Positions 38,801 to 50,340 of a stretch of 64,000 nucleotides of DNA are shown here, piece after piece. A program made the translations under genes and the position numbers. Location of the stretch: assembly GCA_037074765.1 (NCBI GenBank), contig JBAMDO010000575.1, positions 372,001-436,000 on the forward strand, read 5' to 3'. The notes under the pieces were generated by a model. It was given only the letters and a program-made list of their open reading frames with translations, ran no database searches and was not told where the DNA came from. Source of the stretch: Mansonella perstans (lineage: Eukaryota > Nematoda > Chromadorea > Rhabditida > Onchocercidae). Every line of letters starts with the position of its first letter. The first letter of the stretch is position 1.

Positions 38801-41800
38801 TTTCCTATAATTAATCATCACATCTTGAGCTTTCCTTTGAAGTAAACGATCATTTAATCAATTTACCAATGTTCCTTTTTCTTTTCCCATTTACTATTTT
38901 TACTCCCTATGAAGAATATCATGTCAATGCATTCGATCATTAGAAATGACATTCATTTACATACTAAAACAATTAATTATTGGTAGAGAAAAGAATTGTG
39001 GTAGTTTTCTAATCAATTTAAAATTCGCTAGATATATATGAATTTATCCAATTTAGTTGAAAAATTAAAATTTATTTCAAACTGTTGGAATTATAACAGA
39101 ATTATATTGTTTGATAATATAATACAATACTAGTAAATCATGCAAAGCAAAAATTGAAATTAATAAAGTATTTTGAAAATTTTCATAAAATTTGGACGAT
39201 GTCATATAACACTACTACGACATGAAATGAAATAAGTTCCGAAAGGTTCTAAAGGGGTAGAAAAATACAATAGTAAATCGTAATCATAAAAATAAACAAC
39301 TTAAGAAAACAAAACTTATTCAGGTTGAATTTTATTTTTTAAAAAAACAAAAATGCTCCTACTCTAAAAACTACTTGTAGAAATTTAGTTCGATCATTTT
39401 TAACAAACGGAAATACGGTTTTTTTTTTAATAAAATTAGTCTTTACTATAAATAATCGATTGTTTTCCTTTACCATATTACAATTTATATATCAGTCGAA
39501 ATTTTTCGTGATGTAAAATTCAGAAGTTCCATTGGAAAAGTTGAATTCAAACTGATTTAATAGTGCAATAAAGGCCCTCAGCAATCCTTTTTTTGTACTT
39601 TTTAAGTAAGGACAGATTGTAAGACGTTGATTCTAGCTTTCTCGGGATGTCATTTGTTATTTGATTAGGAGAGAAAAACAGTGAAGTTGATGAAATTTCA
39701 TAAGCTTCAAAATTAATTAAATAAAATTTATTTTGTGATCTGTGACTGCAATACAATTTTTCATGAATTTAGAATCTTAAAAATATTTGCTCAGTTTAAA
39801 ATCCTAAAAATTCGAATTTCAGTAAAAAATTCTTAGGTTTTAAAATTGAATGAAATGGAAGTTTTTTAGTGAAAGAAAGGAGACGAGAGATTTATTAAGT
39901 TAGTGTGAGAATTAATTAAGTCTGTTTAAAGCCTAAATTTACATTAATTGGAAGGTTCAGAAGGCCTAATTGAAATATATTGCTATTCCCATAATCATAT
40001 ATTAAGAGAAGATTTAGGGATTGAACAAACTAATGATCTGAAATGCATGTCGGATGAATGTTTGGGATAATTTTTATAGGATATACAAGAAGCATTCTTT
40101 ATCTTTTATATTTTCTCCCAAATAATTCATAGGAAAAATTGATTCAATGATTGGCAGAAGGAATTATTGCCTTCGACGGGTAATTTCTTTCTTTTTTGAT
40201 CGGAAATGATGACATTAAAACATCATTTGTTTGCAAAAACAATGCTGAAACAAATATTAACAGTGAAATTTTCAGGCGAATTGCAAATAAATGATAGGAA
40301 TAATTTAAAATTGTAAAATTTTCCATAGAACTTCTATCGTATTATTTTGTAATGCCATAAATATGTCTTATGGTTAAGATAAATTTACATAAATGATTAA
40401 GCTTAGTAAATTTTTATCCCAATGTTACTCTATGGTGTGTAAGTGTGTATTTATGCCTGTGTGTGCACACACACATTTGATGATTAATATGATCGCTGAA
40501 GGCAAACCACACTCATACATGAACACACTACAGTATATCATTAATTATAAAGAAAGGGGCTATTCTTGCGACAGGCGTCGGTTGTATCGATGATGCTGCT
40601 GGTGATGGCAGTGGCTTGGATCTGTGATATATACCAGATGGATAGCAAACGAATAAACCCTTTAGACTGTAGGAAATGTTATTTTTCAAATGTAGAAATA
40701 TACATCTGTTGTACATATTTCAAATATGTAAATTTCTTTCAACTTCACTTAGCTGATTTAAAATCGAATTAACATCTGAAATATCACATGTTGCGCTAAT
40801 CGCAAAATAAGTATCGAAAAGATTAATCGAATAAAAAATTAAAAAAATAAGGCAGTTCGCCATAGATTTAATTTTAACTCAAATATCTTCCATTGGAAAT
40901 ATGAATGAATCAAATAGTTTGCTTGCAAGCGATTGATAATATATGATTCGTTAAATTTAATATTTTAAAGATTTAAAATACCGAATTTCATTTCGACAGT
41001 TTATGTTTTCTAAATTTCACATGCTATTAGTTTTCAAATTTTGTAGTAACTTCGAGTTTACAACAGTCTATTAATATTATCAGTTAAGTGATAATAAATA
41101 TTAACAATAATACGACGATTACCATTCTTTATTTCCTCTTTTTCTTTTATTTAAAAAATGAACTGATAAGGCAATTGACATCTAATAAGATTCTAGCTGG
41201 GAAAAACCATTGGAACATTAGCTAACTGAACGTATGAAAATTCCTACCTTTACAAAATATTTAAGTTTTTTTATTGGTCATCCATGAGATCTGCTTTTTC
41301 TTATTAAGTTCGCTATTGGTAATAATCAATTCCAAAAATTTTAGAGAATGCTGCCCGTAATTACAGTAATAATCGCTTTGTTCGTTAGCAATGTTCAGCA
41401 GATTAACTCATAGCAGTGTGTCGTTATCATTATTATCAATATTATTATTATCAGTAGTAATGATACTGATATTATTAATTAACAATTATTATTACTATCA
41501 TTACTATTATTAGTATTGTAGCTACTATTATCAGCCTAATAACGTCGCATAGATAATAAATACTTTGCAAATTAAATGGTTATCTTGCTAATCTGACATT
41601 CTATAAAGTAAGTAATCAATAAATCATCAATGCATTGAGTAGAGATGTAACAAAATGTAAAATATCATAAAAATAAAAATAGAAGTAAAATTAAAATATA
41701 AGGAAAATTCAATTCTTTTCATCTCTTTTTTTGCTGAAACTTGTCATTTTTGCTATTCACGAACGATGGGGAAAGATGATGGATTGAAGAGAGAGACAGA

Positions 41801-42636
41801 CATTTCACGAATGTATAAACATCTAGTAGTCGGTACTCCTTTGATTATCATTGGTGATTAATTATCGTGCTGCATAAGCGCAGTTTATCAACTGTTCAAA
41901 AACTTCTTTCCTTTTTTTTTTTTTTTGATAGGCGTCCGATCAATAGTGTACTTAGTTCAGAAGAAATTTGAATAATTTTAACTAAGCTCAAGTTTCAAGG
42001 ATGAATAAGTTATACTTAATAAATGATAGAACTATATTCTCTATTAACTTACCGTTTACTTAATTATATGCTAAACTCTTAAGTATCATTTACTTAAGTA
42101 TAACTTAAGTTTTCAGCAAGAAGTAATTAAATTATTATGAAATTTTATACAATCTTTAATGCGATGTTCATGAAAACTGAATTTAGCAAAAAGATTCATT
42201 TCGAAAAACGGTATATTTATGATTTCATTGAAATTGAAGTAGTAATGTGCGATCAGTTAGGAGAAGAAGTTGTAATTCAACATTTCTAGCTTATAATAAC
42301 AATATCTGTCTAACACTCTGATTGTTACAAATGTTGGCTAAATTTATTTTGATTAATTGATTAACTGTTGGTAGCATAGCAAGTTGTATTTAATTTCAAA
42401 CAAATTCTCATTGATTAAATTAATTGAAATGTTTGTATGTCTCTTGTATGTGTGTATGTATGTATGTGTATGTTTATATATTTAAGTCACTGAAATGGAT
42501 CAGAATTGATAAGGAAAGCAAGTTTTAGTTTTGGCAACTAAGGGAGCAACTGTTGAACGAACGCAAACCGGCCATTACTTTCAGAGGAGAGTTGCCGACA
42601 AAGGGAACTACCAAATCATTCAACTAATGCTTTCAG

Positions 42637-42725
<89 letters not shown>

Positions 42726-45700
42726 ATATATACATATTTGAATCCTTTTTATTCCTATGATAACTTTTTCCTTGGTTCAAAATTTCGAAAATGTACAATT
42801 GCAAAAATTCGAAATTTGAAATTTTTACTATTATTATAAAAATTGTCAAAAAATTAACAAGATCAATTAATTCCATTAAGATTCTATGAAAGCGCAAACC
42901 AATGTGTTATGGAGATTTTCTTAAAGTGAGGAAATTTAAGTCTAAAACGTAAGATATTTCAGAGTGGACTCTTTCATTGTTGTAGTGAATAAAAATATTT
43001 GATTGAATGGTTTCTTGAATGCAAACTGCAATGTTTGGTTTGCACTTACAACAGTCCAAATTGAAAGCACTAGATGATCGGTTGTTTTAGAAATGTTTAA
43101 AGCTATCGATTTGCCAATTGTTACTTTGGAAAAATTTTTAATTTAATTTTAAAATATACACTTTTTGGTTAATTATATAGAAAGACGAAACATGGATCTA
43201 AACAATTTCAAATTTCTCCGTAACAAATTCAACAAGAATAATATTTTTTAAGCAAGTTATTATGCATAGATACGAAGGAGAAAACAGATCTGATTTTGAT
43301 TGATCGGCTAACTGACTCTGTAATTTTGGTGACCTCGAAAGAATCATTTTTATCTCTGAACTTATTGAACTGTATATAGTACTTTCTTTAACAAACTTTA
43401 ATTTCGTCTTGATTACTGCTCATGAATTCAGCGTGACAATGATTTTTGAATTAGTGGAAATTTCGGGCAATAAATGTGATTCACTAAACTTTGTTGTCTT
43501 TCTGATATCTTTTTACTAAATTTTTTCGAAATAATATTTTTAAAAAAAGGTGTAGTTTTCTACAATATATTTTAAAAATTTTTAAAAATCAATATAATAT
43601 TTTTTCTACCAGAATAAAAAATAAATAACAATGAAATGTGATGTAACTTAGAATACATTTCTAAAAATTATTTCCCATTAAAAATTGATCAGCAGCATGT
43701 CAAGAGATGAATTAAAAACTAAAAGATAAATTAAACTGCAGTAGCTTGCAATTTAAAACCTTTTTTTAATTGGAATTTTTAGAAACGAGATTGACAGTAT
43801 CAGTAGTGAAAGCAATTGGTTTTTTGATTGCTTGAATGCAAATAGTGTTAGATTTTGCAACTAATATGCGATTTGATAGATGAGCTCAAATTGTACTTCA
43901 GTTTAAATCTATTTTCTAATACAGTTTAGCTGGTAAATTAGAGTAATTTAAAATAGAAAAAAAGGTAGAGTTTAAAAACTGTCAACGAAAAATCTTTTTT
44001 CTTGCAGCTGAAATAATGAATAATAACAAGTTTCCAATATAAGCAAAATTTTTTTTTTCTTCAGTTTAAATTAGAAGTCAATCTGTGTTCAAAATACAAA
44101 AAGTGATTCATCACATTGCAAGTTTAAATTTTCAAAAATAAAATTATGTCGGCTTGTGTTTTTTGATGTCACAGAAATTAGGAAACACATCTTTTTTGAT
44201 GTTTTACCACCCGCTGAGTATTACCCATCGAATTGAATCGTTCCTTTTATCAGAACAATCACTTCATGATTTCAATTACCCATAAAATAAGTTTAAATAG
44301 GTCAAAGCAAAATTGGGATTATTGAAAACTGTTAAAAAATTATTTTATTTTGATCCTAATTTTGTCTGTAAAATTATTGATTGGTAAGGGTTATAAAGAC
44401 AAAATTAATTTTCTTTCCCAACCAATTGATGAAAATAAGCACAAAAAGATATTTTACAGAACAGAAACTTTTGATGTTTTGAGAAAAGTGTGTAGTTAAT
44501 TCATAATTTATAGAATGATTTTAAATATTAGAAATTGAAGTGGTGTTGAAATTGTCTAAATTTTTTCAGTTCAATAACTTAAATATTTATGTTTTAATTC
44601 GTTTGTGAGTGAGTCTTAAATTTAAAATAGCTAGCTTTTAGGATAGGACGAAGAGAAGTTCCAAGAAACTGATAAATATTTGTTGCGAAGTCAGGCATAC
44701 GACGATTTATGGCACAAATTTGGCGATGCTATAAATTTTAATTCGAGATCAGGAGTTTGTGAGAAGTGGGAAGATTGGAAGGGAGGAAACTGATGATAGT
44801 CTGTAAACAGCGGGTAATAAATTTAAATAGTGAGCTTCCTCTCTTCTAAGATCAACCATACGATAAAATATGTGTTTCTTCAGCGGACAACATATATCAA
44901 GGGGATAAAGATCGGACGGAAGAGGAAAAGCGGGGAATAGGGAATGAGGGAGAATTGTGCAGTATAAAAAGAACCAAATCATAATTTATTACTTTGAATT
45001 GAATGTGTAGAGCAAAATTTGTAAAATGATTTGAAGCAATTATCTATGTTTATATGAATTTATTACTTCCACAATACAAACAATTTTTTTTTTCAAGTTT
45101 TCTTAACAAATATTTCACAAATTTTAACTGCAAAATTTCACTCCTAATACTTTACTTCGAAATTTGAATAAACAGTTGCTCAGGACTGACTTTTCTCTGA
45201 AGCATGATTTTTCTCAACTATCCTCTGTTGCAATAACGAATTTTTGTTTTCAAACAAAATAATTCACATTTTATATAAAACTGTGGCAGCAAGCAAATGA
45301 TAATGATATGACAATCAAAATGTGACAATGGTAATGATGTTTAGAAAATAAAACTAACATTTATAAAACAAAAATAAATTTGATAATAGCACAGCAAGTA
45401 ATCTTGTTGACAACTTTGAAATCGTTACCATTTATGATTTTTATCATAACTAACAGATTGTTTTTTTTCCTAATTTATGAAAAAGAAACAAAATTTTTAA
45501 AAGTTATAGGTTCAAATCGAGGTGAGAAGAGGCAACGAACAGCATACACCAGGAATCAAGTACTGGAATTGGAAAAAGAATTTCATTTCAACAAGTACTT
45601 GACTAGGAAGAGACGCATCGAAATAGCTCATTCACTGATGCTAACCGAACGACAAGTTAGTTGGATCATCAAATTCTAAACTGATCTTTCATTCATGCTT

Positions 45701-46642
45701 TCAGTTTTTTTTTCAATTTTTGTTCCTTTCAAAAATCAACAAATTGCAAGAAGTAGCTTAAGCTTTAAAAAGATTTAATTTTATCAAAAATACCCAACAA
45801 CTATTCTCTTCATCTTGCTAAACATCACTTCGTCTAGTTATGTATGAATTTTAGTCCAATGAAAACTGATCTAAATAAACTAAATGGTTTGAATTTCACT
45901 TAAAAAATTAGCAAATTTTGTGCGATTTTTTTAGTGAAACTTTTACAAATTACTGCTAAAAAAGTGGTAAAAAATTAATGGGATAAAATTTGTAAAGCAT
46001 CGCACTGACTCTGATGTTAGTATTTTCTGAACTTGACAGAAATGTAAGTAAAGGAAAAGAGATTTTGATAATGACACATGAAAACAGAAACGATTTTAGG
46101 ATTCCTAACCCATGAAAATTTTGTAGTCAAGATTCTTTCAAGAAAATATCTTTTCTCAAAATTCAATTCTCAGAAAAGTTATTGGAAATGTTGAATAAAA
46201 AAAAAGTAACGAATACTGCTATTCATTTTCCTTATGGATTAGTAAACTCTAAGTAAGTACTATGCTGTGATAAGTAAGTCCTTTTTGTAGAGCTTAGTAT
46301 GCGAACTAGTTCTCATCTGCTTTTTGGCCTAATTCTAGTCATCGTTGAGTTCTCCTACAATTCAAAGCATTTCTGATTTTTCCATCCAAGAGATTTTGAA
46401 GTTCGAAATCTTGCTCTTTATTTCTCTTTCTCTTTTTCCTTCTTTCTTTTCTCGATAATAGGACTTTCAAATGTTTCTTATTTCAGGTCAAAATTTGGTT
46501 CCAGAATCGTCGTATGAAGCACAAAAAGGAAAATAAGGATAAGCCAACGCCTACAGTACCATTTCCAACTGGTACGCTTTCCTTCCATCATTTGGCCAGT
46601 TTTAATCCGCGTAATTTCCTTCTTACTAATAATTATACATGA
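32891..46642 (+). CDS. lin-39: LIN-39, Dfd/Scr-class Hox transcription factor (four exons, 203 aa)
   Basis: Exons: 32891-33070, 35753-35882, 45510-45655, 46487-46642. Junction phases 0, 1 and 0 all agree and give one 612-nt frame. Residues 1-60 are Gln-, Tyr- and Asn-rich. Exon 2 has an acidic run and the hexapeptide YPWM (93-96) followed by TRVHSAS. The homeodomain is residues 109-168 with [30 protein letters not shown] and [20 protein letters not shown], which as I recall is almost exactly C. elegans LIN-39. An intron splits it between positions 44 and 45. The tail [10 protein letters not shown] also matches LIN-39. In C. elegans this gene patterns mid-body cells, including vulval precursors and neuroblasts. 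The exon 3 acceptor (AAAGTTATAG) lacks a good pyrimidine tract. The short length and long introns are the only oddities. Identification is secure. Confidence 0.95.
40575..40627 (+). other. Possible alternative terminal exon of lin-39
   Basis: A good acceptor-like GCGACAG is followed by a frame that, joined to lin-39 exon 2 in the correct phase, encodes [17 protein letters not shown] and stops. The island is less AT-rich than its neighbourhood. If used, the product would carry YPWM but no homeodomain. No transcript evidence is available from the sequence, so this may be chance. Confidence 0.15.
42640..42720. repeat. (CA)40 microsatellite in lin-39 intron 2
   Basis: An uninterrupted CA run of about 40 units, flanked by ACATATATAC-type sequence. 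Its length makes polymorphism likely. It is complementary to the TG tract downstream of lin-39. Confidence 0.98.
44647..44793 (+). other. Protein-like 48-codon frame in lin-39 intron 2
   Basis: After a TAG that could be an acceptor (GGATAG/GAC), the frame reads [20 protein letters not shown], continues [10 protein letters not shown] and ends WEDWKGGN before TGA. The region is GC-raised; an overlapping minus-strand frame of 77 codons (44749-44982) is also open. It has no ATG and no recognised family. It could be a cryptic exon or chance. Confidence 0.15.
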
Positions 46643-47438
46643 TGTATCGACCGTAAATATAATATTGTTAAGCTCAAAGCCATGGATTACTAATCATTGA
46701 TGAGGTGCAAAGTTAGAAAACTTGCATTTGATTCCAGCTAGTACATTTTAAAAATATGATGAGTTTTAAATTGCGAAAAATTTTCTTATAAAAACCGATT
46801 CTTTGGGTTTGAGTTTAAAAATATGTGTAATGGTATCATTTAATTGCGGTGTATTTGTATGATATAGATATTATTAAAGGACAAGACTGATTGCAGTGAT
46901 CAACTCCTCAATTTCGAAACAAAACCCGAATTTAAATTTGAAATGGAATTCCTTTGCAGTCATTTTTCGTCTTTTATAATTGACTGCAATAACATGTGAT
47001 TGCAACAACATATTTTGCTGATTTTGAAAAATTAACTTAAAAATAGAAATTTCTTGATGAAAAAAGTTGCAAGCCACCTAAACTTTAATTAATGTATTAT
47101 AAATGAAAATGAGCACAATAGAATGATTGAAATCACTTGTCAATTTCAAATTTTAATCAGAAAAATTTACGAAAATTTTTTTAATATGATGTTGTTGAAA
47201 AAAGAATGAAAGTAATTACACTTTACTGTACTCATTTGTGCCCATCGTTTCCAGTACCGGTTTTTCTACTCAAAGTTCCCACAAAATTGCATCAACCTCA
47301 CATTAATAGTGAGAAGTGCAGAAAATTTACTGCAAGATCGAGAAATGCTGGAAAAGATGACAATTTTGGCGCAAATTGGTTCGATCAAGTACTTTAACCC
47401 TCTTTCGTTCTTTTTACTTGCTCTATGTATGTGCACAT

Positions 47439-47441
<3 letters not shown>

Positions 47442-47491
<50 letters not shown>

Positions 47492-47521
47492 GTGTGTGTG
47501 GGTGTATGTGTGTTGTGTGTG

Positions 47522-47602
<81 letters not shown>

Positions 47603-47603
47603 C
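47442..47603. repeat. Long interrupted (TG)n microsatellite
   Basis: About 160 bp of TG repeats, interrupted around 47483-47531 by GG, GTAT and TT imperfections. Cys-Val frames on the plus strand are artefacts of this tract. Confidence 0.98.
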
Positions 47604-49403
47604 ATGCTTTTCGAGTAAAGAAAGCGTGTTACAACAAAATTATACTTAAGTGATTGCTAACAGGTTATTGTCCCGGGTTTTGTGTACAATAAATATTTAA
47701 AATAAATAACTGTAATAGGGTAAAAAAACATACAGTTAAATAGGTACCTAAGTAAGACACTAAGTAAGTACCATAGGACACTAAGTACCATAGGGTTTAT
47801 TAGCTCATTTTATTTATCTGTGTACGCAAAATGAAAAAAAAGTATACGTATTATCCGTGCCAAGTGTTTTGATTCACTTTAAGCAATTTGTGTAAAATAT
47901 AAATGAATAAATAAATAAATGGATGAACTTAATTAGTTAATTATTTAAGTAAATATCTATTTGAAGAATTAAAATATAAGCAGGGTCATTCGTACTCTTT
48001 CCTTTATACAAGGTATGTATTAAATGCATTTTTTTGAATCCCACTCTCTTATTGTATCAGTTATCGTTTGTCTTCTTTTTGTCATATTGTACAAGGTATA
48101 TATATATAAACAAGGTTTTTTAATTTTCCTCATTTTTGTTTTAATTAGACAAGGTGAATTATATTTTTGTTGCTGAATATATTGAAAGTAATCCACAGGG
48201 TTTATTTGTAGGGTTCCTAATTATTCATCTCCCTTATTATTGTTGTCTCATTATTTCACAATTTTTTTGATACTATTTGTATGAAAGTTAACTTGTCATA
48301 GCAAGTTTCATTTTTAATGTCTTTCAAACAACCGAATATTGTTTTAATCTAAAATATGATTTAATTGAAGAAATTAAATTTTCATCCATTTTTCCTTCAT
48401 GTAGAATAGGAAGATCAGATCAGAGATTCCGGATTGAAGATCATTTTGGAGCACCATTGCATAGCTTTCTGTTGTGGTAAAATTGTTTTGGATTCAATAA
48501 GAAGCAATTTATCTGTATGTAAATTTTAGGTTCACTGCAACCTCTAAGGTCATCTGTTTGATTGATACTGAAATAGTGTAAAGAAGATTACTCATGTCTC
48601 GCTGTTAACTTGCCGATATATTATTTAAAAATTTCTGCCTATGTTTCAACAAGTTTCATTACTTCTGTTGAAGTAAAGAAAAAAAGAAATATTCTATATT
48701 GAGATGTTGATACTAAGTTTTTTTTTGAATTTAAATAAGGCAAATATTTTCACCGAATATCAGTTTATTTCATTAACGTGTATTTAAATTTTTGTGTAGA
48801 TGCTTTATATGCTAATTAGCTTTTTTTGTCCTTATTTTGTGTTGTTTTGTCCTCACTTGACTGATCAAAACTAAGATCTACTTTTCAATCAAACCACTTC
48901 CTCTGAATTTCCATATCAATTTCAGGCAACTCAGAAAATATTCACTTCATAAGCATTTGATTCAATAGCTTAAAGAAGTTGTAGAATTATTTTGATCTAA
49001 CAGAATTCGTTTTATCAATTTACCAGATCGCCCCGACCAATTTCCGATTACTACTTATCAATCATTAGTATTTCAGTGAGGCACGCTTGAAAACTTAATC
49101 AAAAAAAAAAAAGAAAGTATGAACAAAGTAATAATTCTAGAAAGATTCTTGGCTTAGAAACTTTTAACTTTAATTTATACATAACCTTAAAGCTTAAAGA
49201 TTGCTGATTAAAGGAACTACCGGAAATCCCAATAAAACAAAAGTAGATTTCAGTTTTTCTTACTTTCTACCATGACATTGTTGATTTTTGCTTACATATT
49301 TGAAATGACAAAAACTTCCGCTTTTTTGCTGCAAAATGAACTTGTTTTGCTTTACATTCTTTTTATGATGCAACAAGAAAAAAAACACATGCAGGAAAAA
49401 TAT

Positions 49404-49497
49404 TTCACTCTCTTCCATACTTCAACATAGAGAGAGAAGAGAGCTCTCTCTTTCAAAAACTTCTGTATGGAAGGAAGCTTGTAGATGGAAGAGTGAA
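49404..49497. other. Imperfect hairpin with GA/CT core
   Basis: CTTCCATAC at 49412-49420 is complementary to GTATGGAAG near 49465-49473. Between them AGAGAG and CTCTCT segments can pair. A second arrangement pairs TTCACTC...TTCCAT with ATGGAAGAGTGAA at the right end, so two alternative stems exist. Confidence 0.5.
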
Positions 49498-50040
49498 TGC
49501 CATGAAATCAACGATGATCTATAGCTGCCGCTTCTTTGTCAAATCGATATCAGGACTTACAAAAACATGATTAACGTCATCATCATTAATGCCAATAGTT
49601 TTTTTTCTCGGGATACTGTATCAGTATCAATTGGTGAGAGCCAATTGTAACGTAGCAATGGGCGTAACCATTAAATGGGCAATGGGTTTCTGCTTCTTTT
49701 TAGATAAGTTACGGAACAGATGTCCTCATTTCACAAAAAATCAATAGCACTACATAAGTAAAGATAAATGATAAAGGCGTGATTCATAATTACTATGGCT
49801 AACTTTGGCCATTTGGTAAATTATGCGTAAATCCTAAAATGTCTTAATTTATATGCAAAAAAGAAGGAAGTAGGAAAATATTTCAATGATTAAAGGTCAG
49901 CTTTTCATACTATATGAATCAAAGGGAACAAAGACTGATAGGTTTGATTATCTTCTCCTTATTAATGATAAAGTTAAATCTCCAAATCCAACCTACAACA
50001 TTTTGAAGTGTGCTGAAATAGAATTCTGAAAAAAAGCTCA

Positions 50041-50330
50041 CTATCATCCTAAAAGCAAGGGATTCACTAAGCACTTGAAATACTGAGAGCTTGAAGTAAT
50101 GGGCTTCAAGTTCGTTATATCTCCAGCTGATAAAAACACAACATTAATTCTCAGAAAAAATTTTTTCTAACGCTAAATACAACCTGCTCAAACATTAAGC
50201 AAAAGTTGCAATTATTCCTAAAACAAATTCCAAGTTTTAAAAAATCATCAATAAACTGTAAATAAATCCGAAAGAATTATAAAACTGTTCAGCGAATAAA
50301 AAATGAAATCAATAAGGACGGATTTCTAAA
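50041..50330 (+). mobile_element. Possible relic of a Penelope-like or related retroelement
   Basis: The plus strand contains GFKFVISPADKNTTLILRK around 50102-50158, like the ILPADKG block seen near the start of Penelope-like reverse transcriptase domains. A few residues of plausible context lie on both sides but are broken by several stops and frame changes. Downstream, near 50305-50340, a NEINKDGFLKFETL-type stretch is open. The piece ends at the last exon of the ligase gene on the other strand. If real, it is a short decayed fragment without coding capacity. The call rests on one motif and is tentative. Confidence 0.3.
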
Positions 50331-50340
50331 ATTTGAGACG

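Larger units (their letters stand above)
35883..45509 (+). other. lin-39 intron 2 (9.6 kb)
   Basis: This intron separates the YPWM exon from the homeobox. It holds a pure (CA)40 tract, ATT-type trinucleotide-rich DNA (41.42-41.53 kb), poly-T runs and two GC-raised islands with protein-like short frames (40.57-40.63 and 44.65-44.79 kb), listed separately. No complete nested gene is visible. Long first introns of Hox genes often carry enhancers; that is inference here. Confidence 0.7.
46643..50340. other. Convergent intergenic region between lin-39 and lig-4
   Basis: The region lies downstream of both flanking genes, which converge. It starts with the lin-39 3' UTR; AATAAA occurs near 47688. 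It contains the TG tract, a short GACACTAAGTA/CCATAGG duplication (47.74-47.80 kb), an imperfect hairpin at 49.4 kb and a possible retroelement relic near 50.1 kb. No gene is seen. Confidence 0.6.

Noticed and set aside
42531..42897. ORFs with Thr-His or Cys-Val repeats on both strands
   Set aside because: They are translations of the (CA)40 microsatellite.
47309..47653. Three overlapping Cys-Val-rich ORFs
   Set aside because: They are translations of the TG tract in three frames.
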